Assembly: GCA_037039685.1 (NCBI GenBank)
Contig: JAWNGF010000003.1
Location: 1,364,001 to 1,428,000, forward strand
DNA from: Ceratobasidium sp. AG-K
Taxonomy: Eukaryota > Basidiomycota > Agaricomycetes > Cantharellales > Ceratobasidiaceae
DNA: 64,000 nucleotides
Direction: 5' to 3'
Below the pieces are notes generated by a model that did not search any database, was not told the DNA's origin, and saw nothing but the letters and a program-made list of their open reading frames with translations. Positions 36,501-46,756 of the stretch are shown one piece after another. The position numbers and the translations under genes were made by a program. The first letter of the stretch is position 1; every line of letters begins with the position of its first letter.

Positions 36501-37877
36501 ATCACTGTGCGTGGCACCAAGTCTGCGATCGCCGATGCCAAGAAGCGCATTTTGGCCATCGTGAGTGAGGTGGGCGAGGAGACGACGGTAGTTCTGAATA
36601 TTGAGAACAAGTTCCACCGGTGAGTGTCAGCCCAAACATGCGTGAGGAGAATGCTGACTTGTGATCAGCGGACTGATTGGCGCAGGAGGTCAAGGGCTCA
36701 AAGACTTGATTGCCAAGGTTGGCGGACCGAGCGACTCCAAGTCCCAGGCCGGCCTCATTCACTTGTGAGTTTATCCAACCCGCGTACGTGTTCGGTGTCC
36801 TGAAAGGTTTCTAGCCCCCGTGGTGAGGAGCCCGAAGATGAGGTTCGACTACGCGGCGAGTCTGGTCTGGTTAAGAAGCTCCAAGCTGAGCTCGAGAAGA
36901 TCGTGGCCGACCTACGAGACCGTGTCGTGCTTGGTGTCGACATTCCGGCGGCTAACCATCGAGCCCTCATCGGTCGCGGTGGCCAGCACCTCAACGAGCT
37001 ACAGGATCGCCACAACGTCACAGTGCAGTTCCCTGGCAGCCGATCGTACTACCAGATTGGCGACCCGGAGAACGTAGATGAGCTTGCTGAGGTACCTGCT
37101 GAGAACATTGTCAAGGTCTCAGGTTCGCGGGCTGCGTGTGAAAAGGCAATGAAGGAAATGAGCGTGAGTATATTGTCCCCATATAGTCTAGCCATACTTT
37201 AGCTAATTGGTCTGGTTCTAGGATCGCCCTGCACCACAAGAGCAAATCTCGACTACGGTTACTGTACCTCTTCGCTACGTACACTCGATCAGCCAACAAG
37301 GCACCTTTTTCCGCTCTCTCCGTGCGCAGGGTGTACATGTGGATCAGTCGCAAGCTCCTAGCCAGACGGCGACGACCCCGCGCCGCCCTCCGCCTCAGGC
37401 AGGTGCTGGCCGCATCGACGAAGAGCCTGCAGAGGAGGAGGCTGTGCAATGGCAGGTTATCGAGAACCACCAGGAAGGCGAGGAAGGCGATGCGGAGTGG
37501 ACCTTGCGCGGTCGGGACCAGGCCGCGCTTGACAAGGCACGCGCATCGGTCGAGGAAGCCATTACTCAGGCTCAGTCCGCCTCGCACGTCGGCTTCCTTA
37601 CCCTTGCTGATCGCTCTGCGTTCCCTCGTATCGTCGGCACCAAGGGCGCCAACGTATCCCGCCTTCGCACAGAGACCGGGGCCGAGATCACGGTGGGGCG
37701 TGATGATAATACGATTGTTATTGTTGGTAAGTAGCTCCCGGGCACAAGGAGTTACGTGGCGGCTGATACTATGCAATTGCAGGATCTGAAAGCGTGATTG
37801 AGCACGCCAAGTCAAAAATTTTGGATATTGTAAACAACCCTCGCCCTCGTGGTGGTCGTAACCGCGACGAGGACTAA
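33510..37877 (+). CDS. SCP160: Multi-KH-domain RNA-binding protein (vigilin/Scp160 family)
   Basis: Scp160/vigilin binds RNA on polysomes and the ER and affects translation and ploidy. The N-terminus is disordered (QAPNGAARRVPKKNEPFDTD). About nine KH domains keep a GxxG loop: IVGQKGAN, LIGKSGKK, IIGWDGSN, IVGSGGSG, LIGSSGKY, ILGRGGAQ, LIGAGGQG, LIGRGGQH and IVGTKGAN. At least two more have degenerate loops (around IAAKESH and SQQGTFF). It ends with a basic GGRNRDED tail. Roughly nine introns split it, often near the GxxG loop. Length is about 1260 residues, typical of the family. The start at 33510 is the first ATG of the frame that leads directly to the conserved N-terminal region. Confidence 0.92.
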
Positions 37878-38010
37878 AAGTACTCGCGACACGCACACTT
37901 AATCATGTCATTACTATATATATCACGATAGCACTCTCTTGTTATATTACGCACAATGGAATATCATGTACTTTGGAGATAATGACATTGTAATCTGAAC
38001 CTGTTGGTTC

Positions 38011-39717
38011 CTATTGTGTCCAGTTGGTAATTCCTGCGTAGTTGACGGGACCGGCAACGCCTCCCGTGACGTTGAGCTTGTTCCAATCCCAGTTACCTGA
38101 ATATAAAGGTTAGTTTAGTACGTTCATTGATCTTCGAGAACATTCGCATACCTGAACACGATGTGCTCCCGCAGTTTACAGCAACGCGCCTTGCTGTGCT
38201 GTTGACTTCGATCTGGTTCATTGTGCCAACGAACTTGACATTCTGAAACAACCTTGCATTAGAAAGGGGCAAGAAAGTCATATGCAATACAGCTCACCGA
38301 CAGAGCCACCCCGTTTCCAGGGGTGCCCAAAGTTGCAGAGTAGCTCTGGTCGATGATCACACCAAACTTGCTGCATCCGGTGGCCTTGTTTCCCGAGAAT
38401 GTGATGTTTGTAACCGTAGAGTTGGTCGCCGCGGCCTTGGTTTTGATTCGTAGTGCTTGGTCACTTGGGTGATTATCAGTATCGGTCGAGTAGCTATATG
38501 CGCTAAAAACTTACTTGTCGATGATAGTATTTCCGGTAATCTGGATATTGGATGCCACAACATTGCTATCGATCGATCCCTGCAGGTTTATTCAGTTTTT
38601 TGATTCAAGAATACGTACTAGATTCCGGATACTCACAACCGAGATACCGTGGCCGCCAATACAAGTATTTTTGTGGAACGTTATGTTGTTACCCTTGTTG
38701 ATCGCAATGCAGTCGTCTTGGTTTTTGATTAAACTATTTTCAATTACCAAGTTGGTGGTTGACTATATCGTCCTGTAAGCCACACCCAAACGATGCAAGA
38801 TATCCATCGACTTACGCAGTCAAATCCATCAGTGTTGTGCCCAGCTGCTATTCCGCCGCTAGCAGCATTCGGAAGGTCTCCTAGGGCTGATATTTGTGAG
38901 CCGAACACCCCGGTTAGCTGGGGGATCGTAATACTCACAATTGTCGATGGTAATGTGGGAGATTGTCAGTGGAGCTGGATTGGAAATGCTGAATGTATGC
39001 GCCGGAGAGTTGATGACCCCAACTTTCTGTTGAGCTTATTGTCAGGTCCATGAACTACGTATGATATGGTTCTGAACCTACTGTGAACAATCCTGAGATT
39101 TTGATTCTGATACCATAGCGCGTCAGACGCGGGCTCAAATCGCAGAGAGAAGGGACTTACTTCATCATCGGGTGGGGTTTGGTTACCCCACCATTGCCAC
39201 CCAGGCCATCCCAGTATGCTGGTCCATTCCCATCAAAGAAATACCCATTACCGTTAACTGTTGTATGAGAAATTTTCTATCAGTTACCTCGTTTGGTTGT
39301 TCAGGTGATATGGCACTAACATAGAACCTGCTTGCCGCTGATAGATGGCAAGTGTGTTGTCAGTTCAGTGTGTCCGTGGCTGAGGAAACCACCGGGTAAC
39401 TCTTACCTCACTTGGAACAATGGTCCTATCAACGCGCAACATTGAGTTAGTTGGACTGGAATGGGTTTCTCGCCGTACTAACCTGCCCAGTTAAACACCC
39501 CAAATGTTACGTTGCCCAACATGTTAACGGTTGCGTTATCCAACAACGGAAGGTTTAGGGTAACATTTGGCGGGACAGTGAATCCGTTTATGTTGACAGT
39601 TTGACACTTCACGGCGGCTGCTACGTCGTCTATGGATGAAATGACTCCAACGCAAGCTTGAGAGCGTACAAGACCCAGAAATAGGGTCAACACTGCAAGT
39701 GAGGGAGGGGAGACCAT
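38011..39717 (-). CDS. Endopolygalacturonase, glycoside hydrolase family 28, secreted
   Basis: It hydrolyses alpha-1,4 links in homogalacturonan of plant pectin outside the cell. A signal peptide ([19 protein letters not shown]) precedes a short propeptide. All GH28 motifs are present in order: NTDGFD, QDDC with the catalytic Asp pair, GGHGIS, and RIKTKA with the conserved Arg/Lys. Beta-helix repeats such as [13 protein letters not shown] surround them. The C-terminus has the usual disulphide pattern ([12 protein letters not shown]). At least ten short introns interrupt it. The order and spacing fit an endo-acting rather than exo-acting enzyme. It is the first of three consecutive pectinase genes on this strand. 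Confidence 0.93.
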
Positions 39718-39758
39718 AGTGTTGCGTATGTTGGTGAACTCCGCCGCTGGTATGTTGG

Positions 39759-39768
39759 TTATATAATT
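39759..39768 (-). promoter_or_regulatory. TATA box of the endopolygalacturonase gene
   Basis: The strand reads AATTATATAA about 42 bp before the start codon, implying a very short 5' UTR. This is a motif match only. Confidence 0.5.
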
Positions 39769-40214
39769 GGCGCGAAAGCGAGCCCTCGAAATGCATCAAG
39801 AGTCAACGGCCCGACGGAGATCCTCATATCGTCTAGTGCTATAAACAGCCTCAGGCAACCGTATGCATATCCGCCGAGTCTTGTCTACGCGGCCCGGCCA
39901 ATACAAAGTGAGCAAAGCTTCCTTGCCAGCGGTCCAGGAACCATATATGAGATATGAAGCGTGAACACGAAAGAATCGTCGACGACCTAGACGGTTATTA
40001 TTGTTGGACAATCGCGGTCTATTCTTAGACCACGGCCCGTTAGCGGGAGTGTCTCGTGACTAACGTAATCATTGACCACACCACACGGTTTAGTATCTCA
40101 CGTGCCATCGGAGGCGACATTCATCACAGGCATTCTTAAGTAGAATAGGTATGTCGATTGAAAAAGGGTAGCTGCGATAGTGTACGTAGGACGCATACAA
40201 TAGCAATCACATGT
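39769..40214. other. Intergenic, pectinase promoter region
   Basis: This holds the upstream sequence of the endopolygalacturonase gene and the 3' flank of pectin lyase 1. No gene was seen. Confidence 0.45.
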
Positions 40215-42345
40215 TTAGTTGATGATTCCTAAGCCCGCGTTCGCTTGGACATATGAGCCAACAGACGAGGCTGCCATGATGGATGCCGACTTGACGACGG
40301 ACTAAAATCGATAAATATTTAATGTAAGCGCTCGTAATGGCTGGTCTGAATGTACTGACCGCCGAGGAGAACGAAGAAAGCGCAGCAGAGTCGGTGCGGC
40401 TGAGAGCGCCCGAGGAAAGCCTTCATAAGTGGACTATATTAGTACTCGCTACAGGCAGAACAAGTCAACGTACAAAGTATTGGCGTAACAGCTTCGTCCA
40501 AGGTAGGAACTGCAAGACGAGGCAGTGCTCGAATCAATGGGCGCGTAAACAGAGCCCGCAGTTCCCCCAACCGAGGGAGTGGTAACCTATTTGAACGTTG
40601 ATATGTGGGAATTTGACAAGTAAACTTGTAGTAGTGTACTTACAACGTTAAAGTAGTTGCCCTCCAGGATAACCTTGGCGCCGGTTCCAGCATCTAGTGC
40701 ATGGCCGGCAACGCTGACATAGTAACTGAAGGAGACAGTAAGTTGACTGAAATGCATACATCTAAGACATGCAGCAATACTGACTTGTTGTACATGTGAA
40801 CGAGTTCTGGGGTGTCCGTTAGTTCCCCGTATCATACAACTTATGACAGACACTCACGGTTGTACCCGCTGGTTCCGCCAATCTTAGGTCCGCGTCCACT
40901 ATAGTAAGAGTTCAATACCGATCGCACCACGACAGATCGATACCTACGATGTCATGTAAACACTGTTGGAGTTTCATTAGCTTGAGTCGACGGACGTATA
41001 GGAAACCCTACTAGTTGCGAGCAAAAGTGATGGTATCAGAGGCCCCAGTGAAGTAGAGAGCCCAATAGTGTCGTCCTAGAATGGATCGTCAAATCTCAGT
41101 GTCGCTCAAGCGCCAATCATGATACTTACCGTTGCAAGTTGCACTAGTGGCGAGCCCGATGGTCAGTTCAGCTGCTCATTTGAGTAGGCGATATAAATAG
41201 GCTTACGAGTAGGTACTTAAATTAAGGTCAGTAGGGGCCTCACAAGACAAACTTGAACCCACTTACCCAGAGCCATCAAACACGTTATCCGAGATGGTAA
41301 CGCTTTGAGCTGACCCATATCCCTAAAATTTAAGATTAGTACCAAGCTTCGTTGTTCAATAAATAATGCATACAGTCACAATCATTTGGCGCCCAATGTT
41401 CTTGATCTAATTGCGGATTGTGGATAAGTGCACACCACTGACACAAGTGGAAATCTTACATAGTTGTGATCAATCTAATGAATGTATTTTAGCTAACACC
41501 CCAACAGCAACTTTGTATCGATACTGACCCAAATCTTGCTGCCTCCATCAACAGTGATGGCATCACCGCCCCAGACATACTGCGCATTAAGATCTGAGAT
41601 GCGGATGTTCTGGATGATAATATTACTTCCTCCCGCAATGCGTAGCCCCTTCCCCTTGCTAGATTCCCGGAAGAATTAACCAGTGCCCCATGTGAAGGAA
41701 TAAAAACTCACATTCCGCCAGCACTCCCCTTTCCAAGCAGTGTTTTGTTTGAATTGACAGTAATCGCGCTAGTGCCAGCCTTCTTATAGGTGACCGTAGA
41801 CTGTAATAATTTACTAATGTGTTAGCATATATATGCATCTATTAGCGATTGGGTATACCTTAGCAGCGTTAGGATACTCCGAATCACACCAACTGTTCTT
41901 CAATCGAGTCACCGTACTTCAGTATACATGGATCAGTGCATTGAATAAATATACCTACCGCATTGATAGCTAGCTGGGGATTTGGGGAGCAGGTCCAAGG
42001 CGCGCAGGCAGTACCAGAGACAGAGCCCTACGGTATTGTGTTCAGCGACTGCGTAGCTCATTTCAGACGTTCGTATACCTCAGTGTCCGTAAAGTCAAAT
42101 ATCTTGTCGAGGAGAATGGTACGAGCGGTGCTATCTCCGAGCCTAGATAGAAATATTGAACGAGTTGGCTGAGCAGTCCACTTTCAGACATACCAACTGA
42201 CGAGCTGGCTAGTGGATGTTGGTACTGCGGCAGCAGCAGACCCACCGCCAGTAGTTCCGGTGGCATACCCAAAAGCGGTGCCAACGGCATTGGCGCCACG
42301 GACACAGAGTAAAGCTGCAAGCACAGAGTTTAGGAGGATAGACAT
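40215..42345 (-). CDS. Pectin lyase 1, polysaccharide lyase family 1, secreted
   Basis: It splits methyl-esterified pectin by beta-elimination outside the cell. A signal peptide ([19 protein letters not shown]) is followed by [16 protein letters not shown]. The beta-helix core is spread over about twelve short exons: [104 protein letters not shown] (WiDH motif), [30 protein letters not shown] with the catalytic Arg, and [21 protein letters not shown] Ser-rich, disulphide-forming tail includes [16 protein letters not shown]. It is close to the next gene in sequence and intron layout, so the two are tandem duplicates. PL1 pectate lyase is less likely. Confidence 0.9.
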
Positions 42346-42410
42346 GGCTGAATGAGTGGTGGTATGTCGATGCGAATCAGGTGAGACTTCTGCCTCACCA
42401 TATGCGACGC

Positions 42411-42416
42411 TTTATA
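42411..42416 (-). promoter_or_regulatory. TATA box of pectin lyase 1
   Basis: The minus strand reads GACTATAAAGC, about 66 bp before the ATG. The spacing resembles that of the other pectinase genes here. Confidence 0.5.
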
Positions 42417-44116
42417 GTCAGTGACCAGTCACTCACGAGTTCACCTCCTCCTACCGGGCCGCAAGTTTCACCGCGAGAACCTCAATTGGCGAGCTAGTTT
42501 GTCCGCAAAAACATGTATTTGCTTCTAACACCACGTTAAATATTGATTGCATACTTCGAATGCTTAGAAACGCACCTTTAGCGACTCGGCATTTACTACG
42601 TATTTGGAAACAACAGGGAGCACATGATTATGAGGAGGTTTGGTCGTTATCGTGTTGGTCCTCCTGATATAGTGTTCGCTGGCCGTTGTCGGCATAAAGT
42701 GCCATCATGTGAGGGTTCTCGTACACGCGAGCACGACTTCTTGCAGTAAATGTCGTAAGAGAATGGTCTCTAGGAGTTGCATGTGAGCAGTGTCTCCCAC
42801 TACTGACCCAAGTGGAGATAAAATGCTGACCTTGTAAGTAATATGAATTAACATGCTCTGTTGTGGTAAATTCCGAATGCTCCGTTTACAAGAATGTCAC
42901 AAGCAAGGCTAAACATAGAATGTTAGCTTCGTAAAGAATGATTCAAAATTCCCCACAAGTTTCCGCAGTGCAGCCTTGGCCTAGCTACCTGTGTTATAGA
43001 GGCAGTAGAGCCGCAGCACCCTATTGAACGTGAAAGGGCTAGATCAAGCTGACATTTTCCCGTTCATTGGCAACGATCTGATACGTTGTTCCACATATGC
43101 ACCCATTTATCAAGAGTTATGATTAGAAACCGACGAGAACCGTTGTTCGGCGCCAAGATAATAAACAAGTTGTATCACGTGAGCGTTTCTCATCCTTCTG
43201 TCCTCGGGTGGACATATGCTTTCAAATTATTTTCTGATAATCGTGCTCTTTATGGCGCCCACCGGTTTGTCCCCGCGTTCACGTAGTTCGTTAAAAATAT
43301 ACGCAAAGGATTGTACCACATGATACAGTACCAACGGCATTTAAACTACCCTTGGGTTATCAGATAACTGGCTAAGCTAAGTACATACTGCACCGAACAA
43401 AATGTTAGCAACTAATGACGTAACTCTGGGTGGTCGCTAGTTGTTAACCAGCTGAAAATAACGTCACGGTCAGGAAAAGTCGCTATCTCATGAAATATCC
43501 GTAACGGTTCTTGGCAGGCATAGGGTGAACTTCTCCACGTATACAGTCAACAAACCACACTAACTTTGAGGTTTTTGATTCGCAACTGCTCCAAAGGGAT
43601 TGGTTTCCGCTAGTAGCGAGGTTCTGACCCTGTTAATTGCCGTATTGGTGACATGGAAGGTTGTTGGCTCTGTGAGACGTACTGTAACATTCCCGAAGGG
43701 GAGGAGTTGCTAGTTTTAGCAAATTTTGCGCAACGGCAAAATGGCTCCTGGTTGCTTGCATTTTGTCCGGTGCATGTACAGAAAGATGGATCCTGGTTGA
43801 TTGATTTAGGAGGACATGTGTTTGACAGTGCTATGGAATTTATATCGACCTCAGCCGACTGTCTTGCGTCTCAGTGACTGATTGTTGCAGCTCGCCCTAG
43901 TTTAGAATTGTGACGTAGGGCTTGGCAAATGGTTCCGACAGCTTGTCAATCTATGAAAGTGCCTGGCTCATTCGGAGCGGATGCGAAACAGAGTGTGTGT
44001 GAAACAGAGAATATGATTATTAAGAATGAGCGACATCGCGCAAAGACTCAGATACTACTAAAGGAGCCAGCCGGGGGGGGGGGGGGGGGGGGGGGGGGTT
44101 GGAAAATGGGCCGCGC
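42417..44116. other. Spacer between the two pectin lyase genes
   Basis: About 1.7 kb without a supported gene. A 74-codon ATG frame at 43653-43877 with two GSWL motifs is open but has no signal peptide or family. The G26 tract lies at its right end. Confidence 0.4.
44073..44098 (+). repeat. Homopolymer tract of 26 G
   Basis: Twenty-six G in a row lie 19 bp beyond the stop codon of pectin lyase 2, so they would fall in the 3' UTR as a C tract of the transcript. The exact length in the organism may differ, because such tracts are hard to sequence. Confidence 0.95.
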
Positions 44117-46232
44117 TTAGTTGACCTTGCCAGTGCCTGCGTGAGCCTGGACGTAAGCGCCAACGAGCGAGGGATCCATGACGGTGGCTCCCGTGACGGC
44201 AGACTAAAGATATGTGAATATAATGGCGCATATATGCACGAAATACTCTTACCACCCCCTTGAAGGCGGAGACACCAGCATTCTCCTTGCGGTTCGTAGC
44301 ACCGCAAGACAACCTTATTTGCCCAGGTTAGCCAAAAGATGCCATAAGTCCCCGCTGGCTCAACTTACATGGTATTAGAAATACACTTGCGTCCGATGTG
44401 AGAGCTGCAAGCAGACGCAGTGGTTGCATCAACCGGAGCGTAAACGGAGCCGGAAGTGCCGCTAGTCGAGGGTTGAGTAACCTACAAGCACAGAGTCAAC
44501 ACAAACGTGACATCGTGGCGCGTAGCCTTATCTGCCTTACCTTGTTGAAGTAGTTGCCTTCCATGAGGGCCTTGGAGCCAACTCCAGCATCAAGAGCATG
44601 GCCAGCGATGTCAACAAAGTAGCTAATGGCGCGTTAATAATGACATGGAACGTTCCAGTGACAACCAGACTGACTTGTTGTAAATGTGAACCGACTCTGG
44701 GGACATGATCGGTTAGTATAATAACAGGGGCTAGTCAGTAATAATCCACTCACGAGAATAACCGTTAGTTCCACCGAGCTTGGGGCCACGACCGCTGTCA
44801 TCAACGTGTTTAGGCTAAAGTCCCCGGACGAGCTGAAAGATAAGCTACTTACGAAGTCTGGTACAAACTATAGCATAACGATTAGCAATGGTTAAGCGAA
44901 GGGGGTAAGCTTGAGACTTACTAGTTCCGGGCGAGCGTGATCGAGTCTTGAGCACCAGTGAACAGCAAAGCCCAGTAGTGACGGTCTGAGAGAAATAATT
45001 AATTCATGCTTTCGGTTGAATGCCTATAGGAGACTCACTGTTGCAAGTAGCGCTACGGACAGTGACAAACTTTTTAGAAATCAAAGTAGGAACTGGGAAA
45101 ACAGGATCTTACGAGTAAGTGCTGGAGAGTTATTAGCATTAGTAGTACTTCCATTAAACGATGAAAACCTACCTAGCACCGTCGAAGACGTTGTCGGAAA
45201 TGGTGATGGACTTGGCCGCTCCATAACCCTATGAACAATATTAGCTTTCAACGTACCCGAAGCCTCAACTTGCGCTTACAGTCACGATGAACTGGCGACC
45301 GACATTCTTGAACTGTGTAGGACGTAATGTTAGCATAAACCAGTCAACCAAACTTCAGTCACTTGCGTAGTTGTGGTCAATCTATAGCGGAAGTTGATCA
45401 GTGTGAGTTCCCGATAGGCGGTTCAAATACTTACCCAGATCTTGCTACCACCGTCAATGCTGAGGGCGTCACCGCCCCAGACGAATTGAGCGTTGATATC
45501 CGAGATGCGAATGTTCTGGATGATAATGTTGCTACCCCCAGCAATGCGCAGACCTTTCCCCTTGCTATAAGCTCTTTAGCATAATGCTTCACTTCCAAAA
45601 GGTTTTGACCTACATAGCACCAGCTGTGCCCTTGCCCAAGAGGGTCTTGTTGGAGCCAACGAGAATAGCAGATGTCCCAGCTTTCTTGTAGGTGACCGTG
45701 GTCTGAGAGGATGTTCAGTTAACTAACAGCCACGCAATCCACGAGCGAGACGTACCATGGATGCATTGGGCTCGTAATGCTCGCACCATTCATTCTGAAA
45801 TCACAGTTAGACTAATATTACCCGAAGTATATAATCACTCACGGCGTCGATCGCGAGTTGGGGGTTCGGCGAGCAAGTCCAAGGCTTGCAAGCCTTTGTA
45901 GTTACCGAACCCTGTGGTATAGTGGGTCAGTATTGAATGAGACTTCTGTATTGCTAATAATTGCCTCCAAGTCGGTGAAATCGTAGGTCTTGTCAAGTAA
46001 GATGACACGAGCGGTGCTGTCGCCGAGCCTGTAGCGTGCTGTGAGCTTAGAATAGGGTATAATTGTACGGATAGGCCTACCAGCTGACGAGCTGCGCAGT
46101 CGAAGAAGGTATAGCCGGGGTAGCGGACCCACCACCGGTGGTACCAGCCGCATAGCCAAAAGCAGTGCCAATAGCGAGAGCTCCTTGGGAGAGCACAAGT
46201 GCTGAAATGAGGGAATAGAGCATGGCCGACAT
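44117..46232 (-). CDS. Pectin lyase 2, polysaccharide lyase family 1, secreted
   Basis: A paralogue of the gene at 40215-42345 with the same enzyme role. The signal peptide is SAMLYSLISALVLSQGALA, then [16 protein letters not shown]. Core segments in order are [137 protein letters not shown] and GHALDAGVGSKALMEGNYFN. A cysteine-bearing tail ends MDPSLVGAYVQAHAGTGKVN. Intron positions match those of pectin lyase 1 where both can be read. The protein is complete, with no sign of decay. Confidence 0.9.
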
Positions 46233-46337
46233 GGTCAATGATCAATAAAATGAATGTGGTGAGAAGTTATAAAGAAGAAAAAACACAAGAGGAGATACAA
46301 GCCAGTTTGAGCGAAATTCATCCGGCCCAAGGTAGAC

Positions 46338-46343
46338 TTTATA
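46338..46343 (-). promoter_or_regulatory. TATA box of pectin lyase 2
   Basis: The minus strand reads GGGTATAAAGTC, about 106 bp before the start codon. This is a motif match only. Confidence 0.45.
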
Positions 46344-46756
46344 CCCAGAGGGCGAGACGTGACGGCAGTCAAACACACGTGGTAACCAGGTACTTCCCCC
46401 ATTCCGCGCTCAAATCAATTAGCATGATACCACGGAAGACCATGGGATATTGTTTGGATGATTCGTTTACGACGGAGTTTGTAGAAAGATGTCATAACTA
46501 ATAAGCTTGAGCCCAGGTGAGACAACGTGAGCGGCCATACGCGGGCCGGTAGAATCAAATCGAAATGCGGATACATGTAAGAGAAAATAAGTTGAGTTGT
46601 CTGTGTGTGGGGGGTCGTCGAGAACTGATGTGTAATGAGGAATCTCGTTTCGTGGTTGTGGCTTACCACAATAACCGTGCCACGCTTCCGTTGCATGGCT
46701 AATTGCTAATTCCGGACGCGGTGCCAAGAAGTTGCGTTCCTGACCCGGATAGTAAT

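Noticed and set aside
43653..43877. 74-codon ATG frame with two GSWL motifs
   Set aside because: No signal peptide, no family and no flanking exons; length is within chance.
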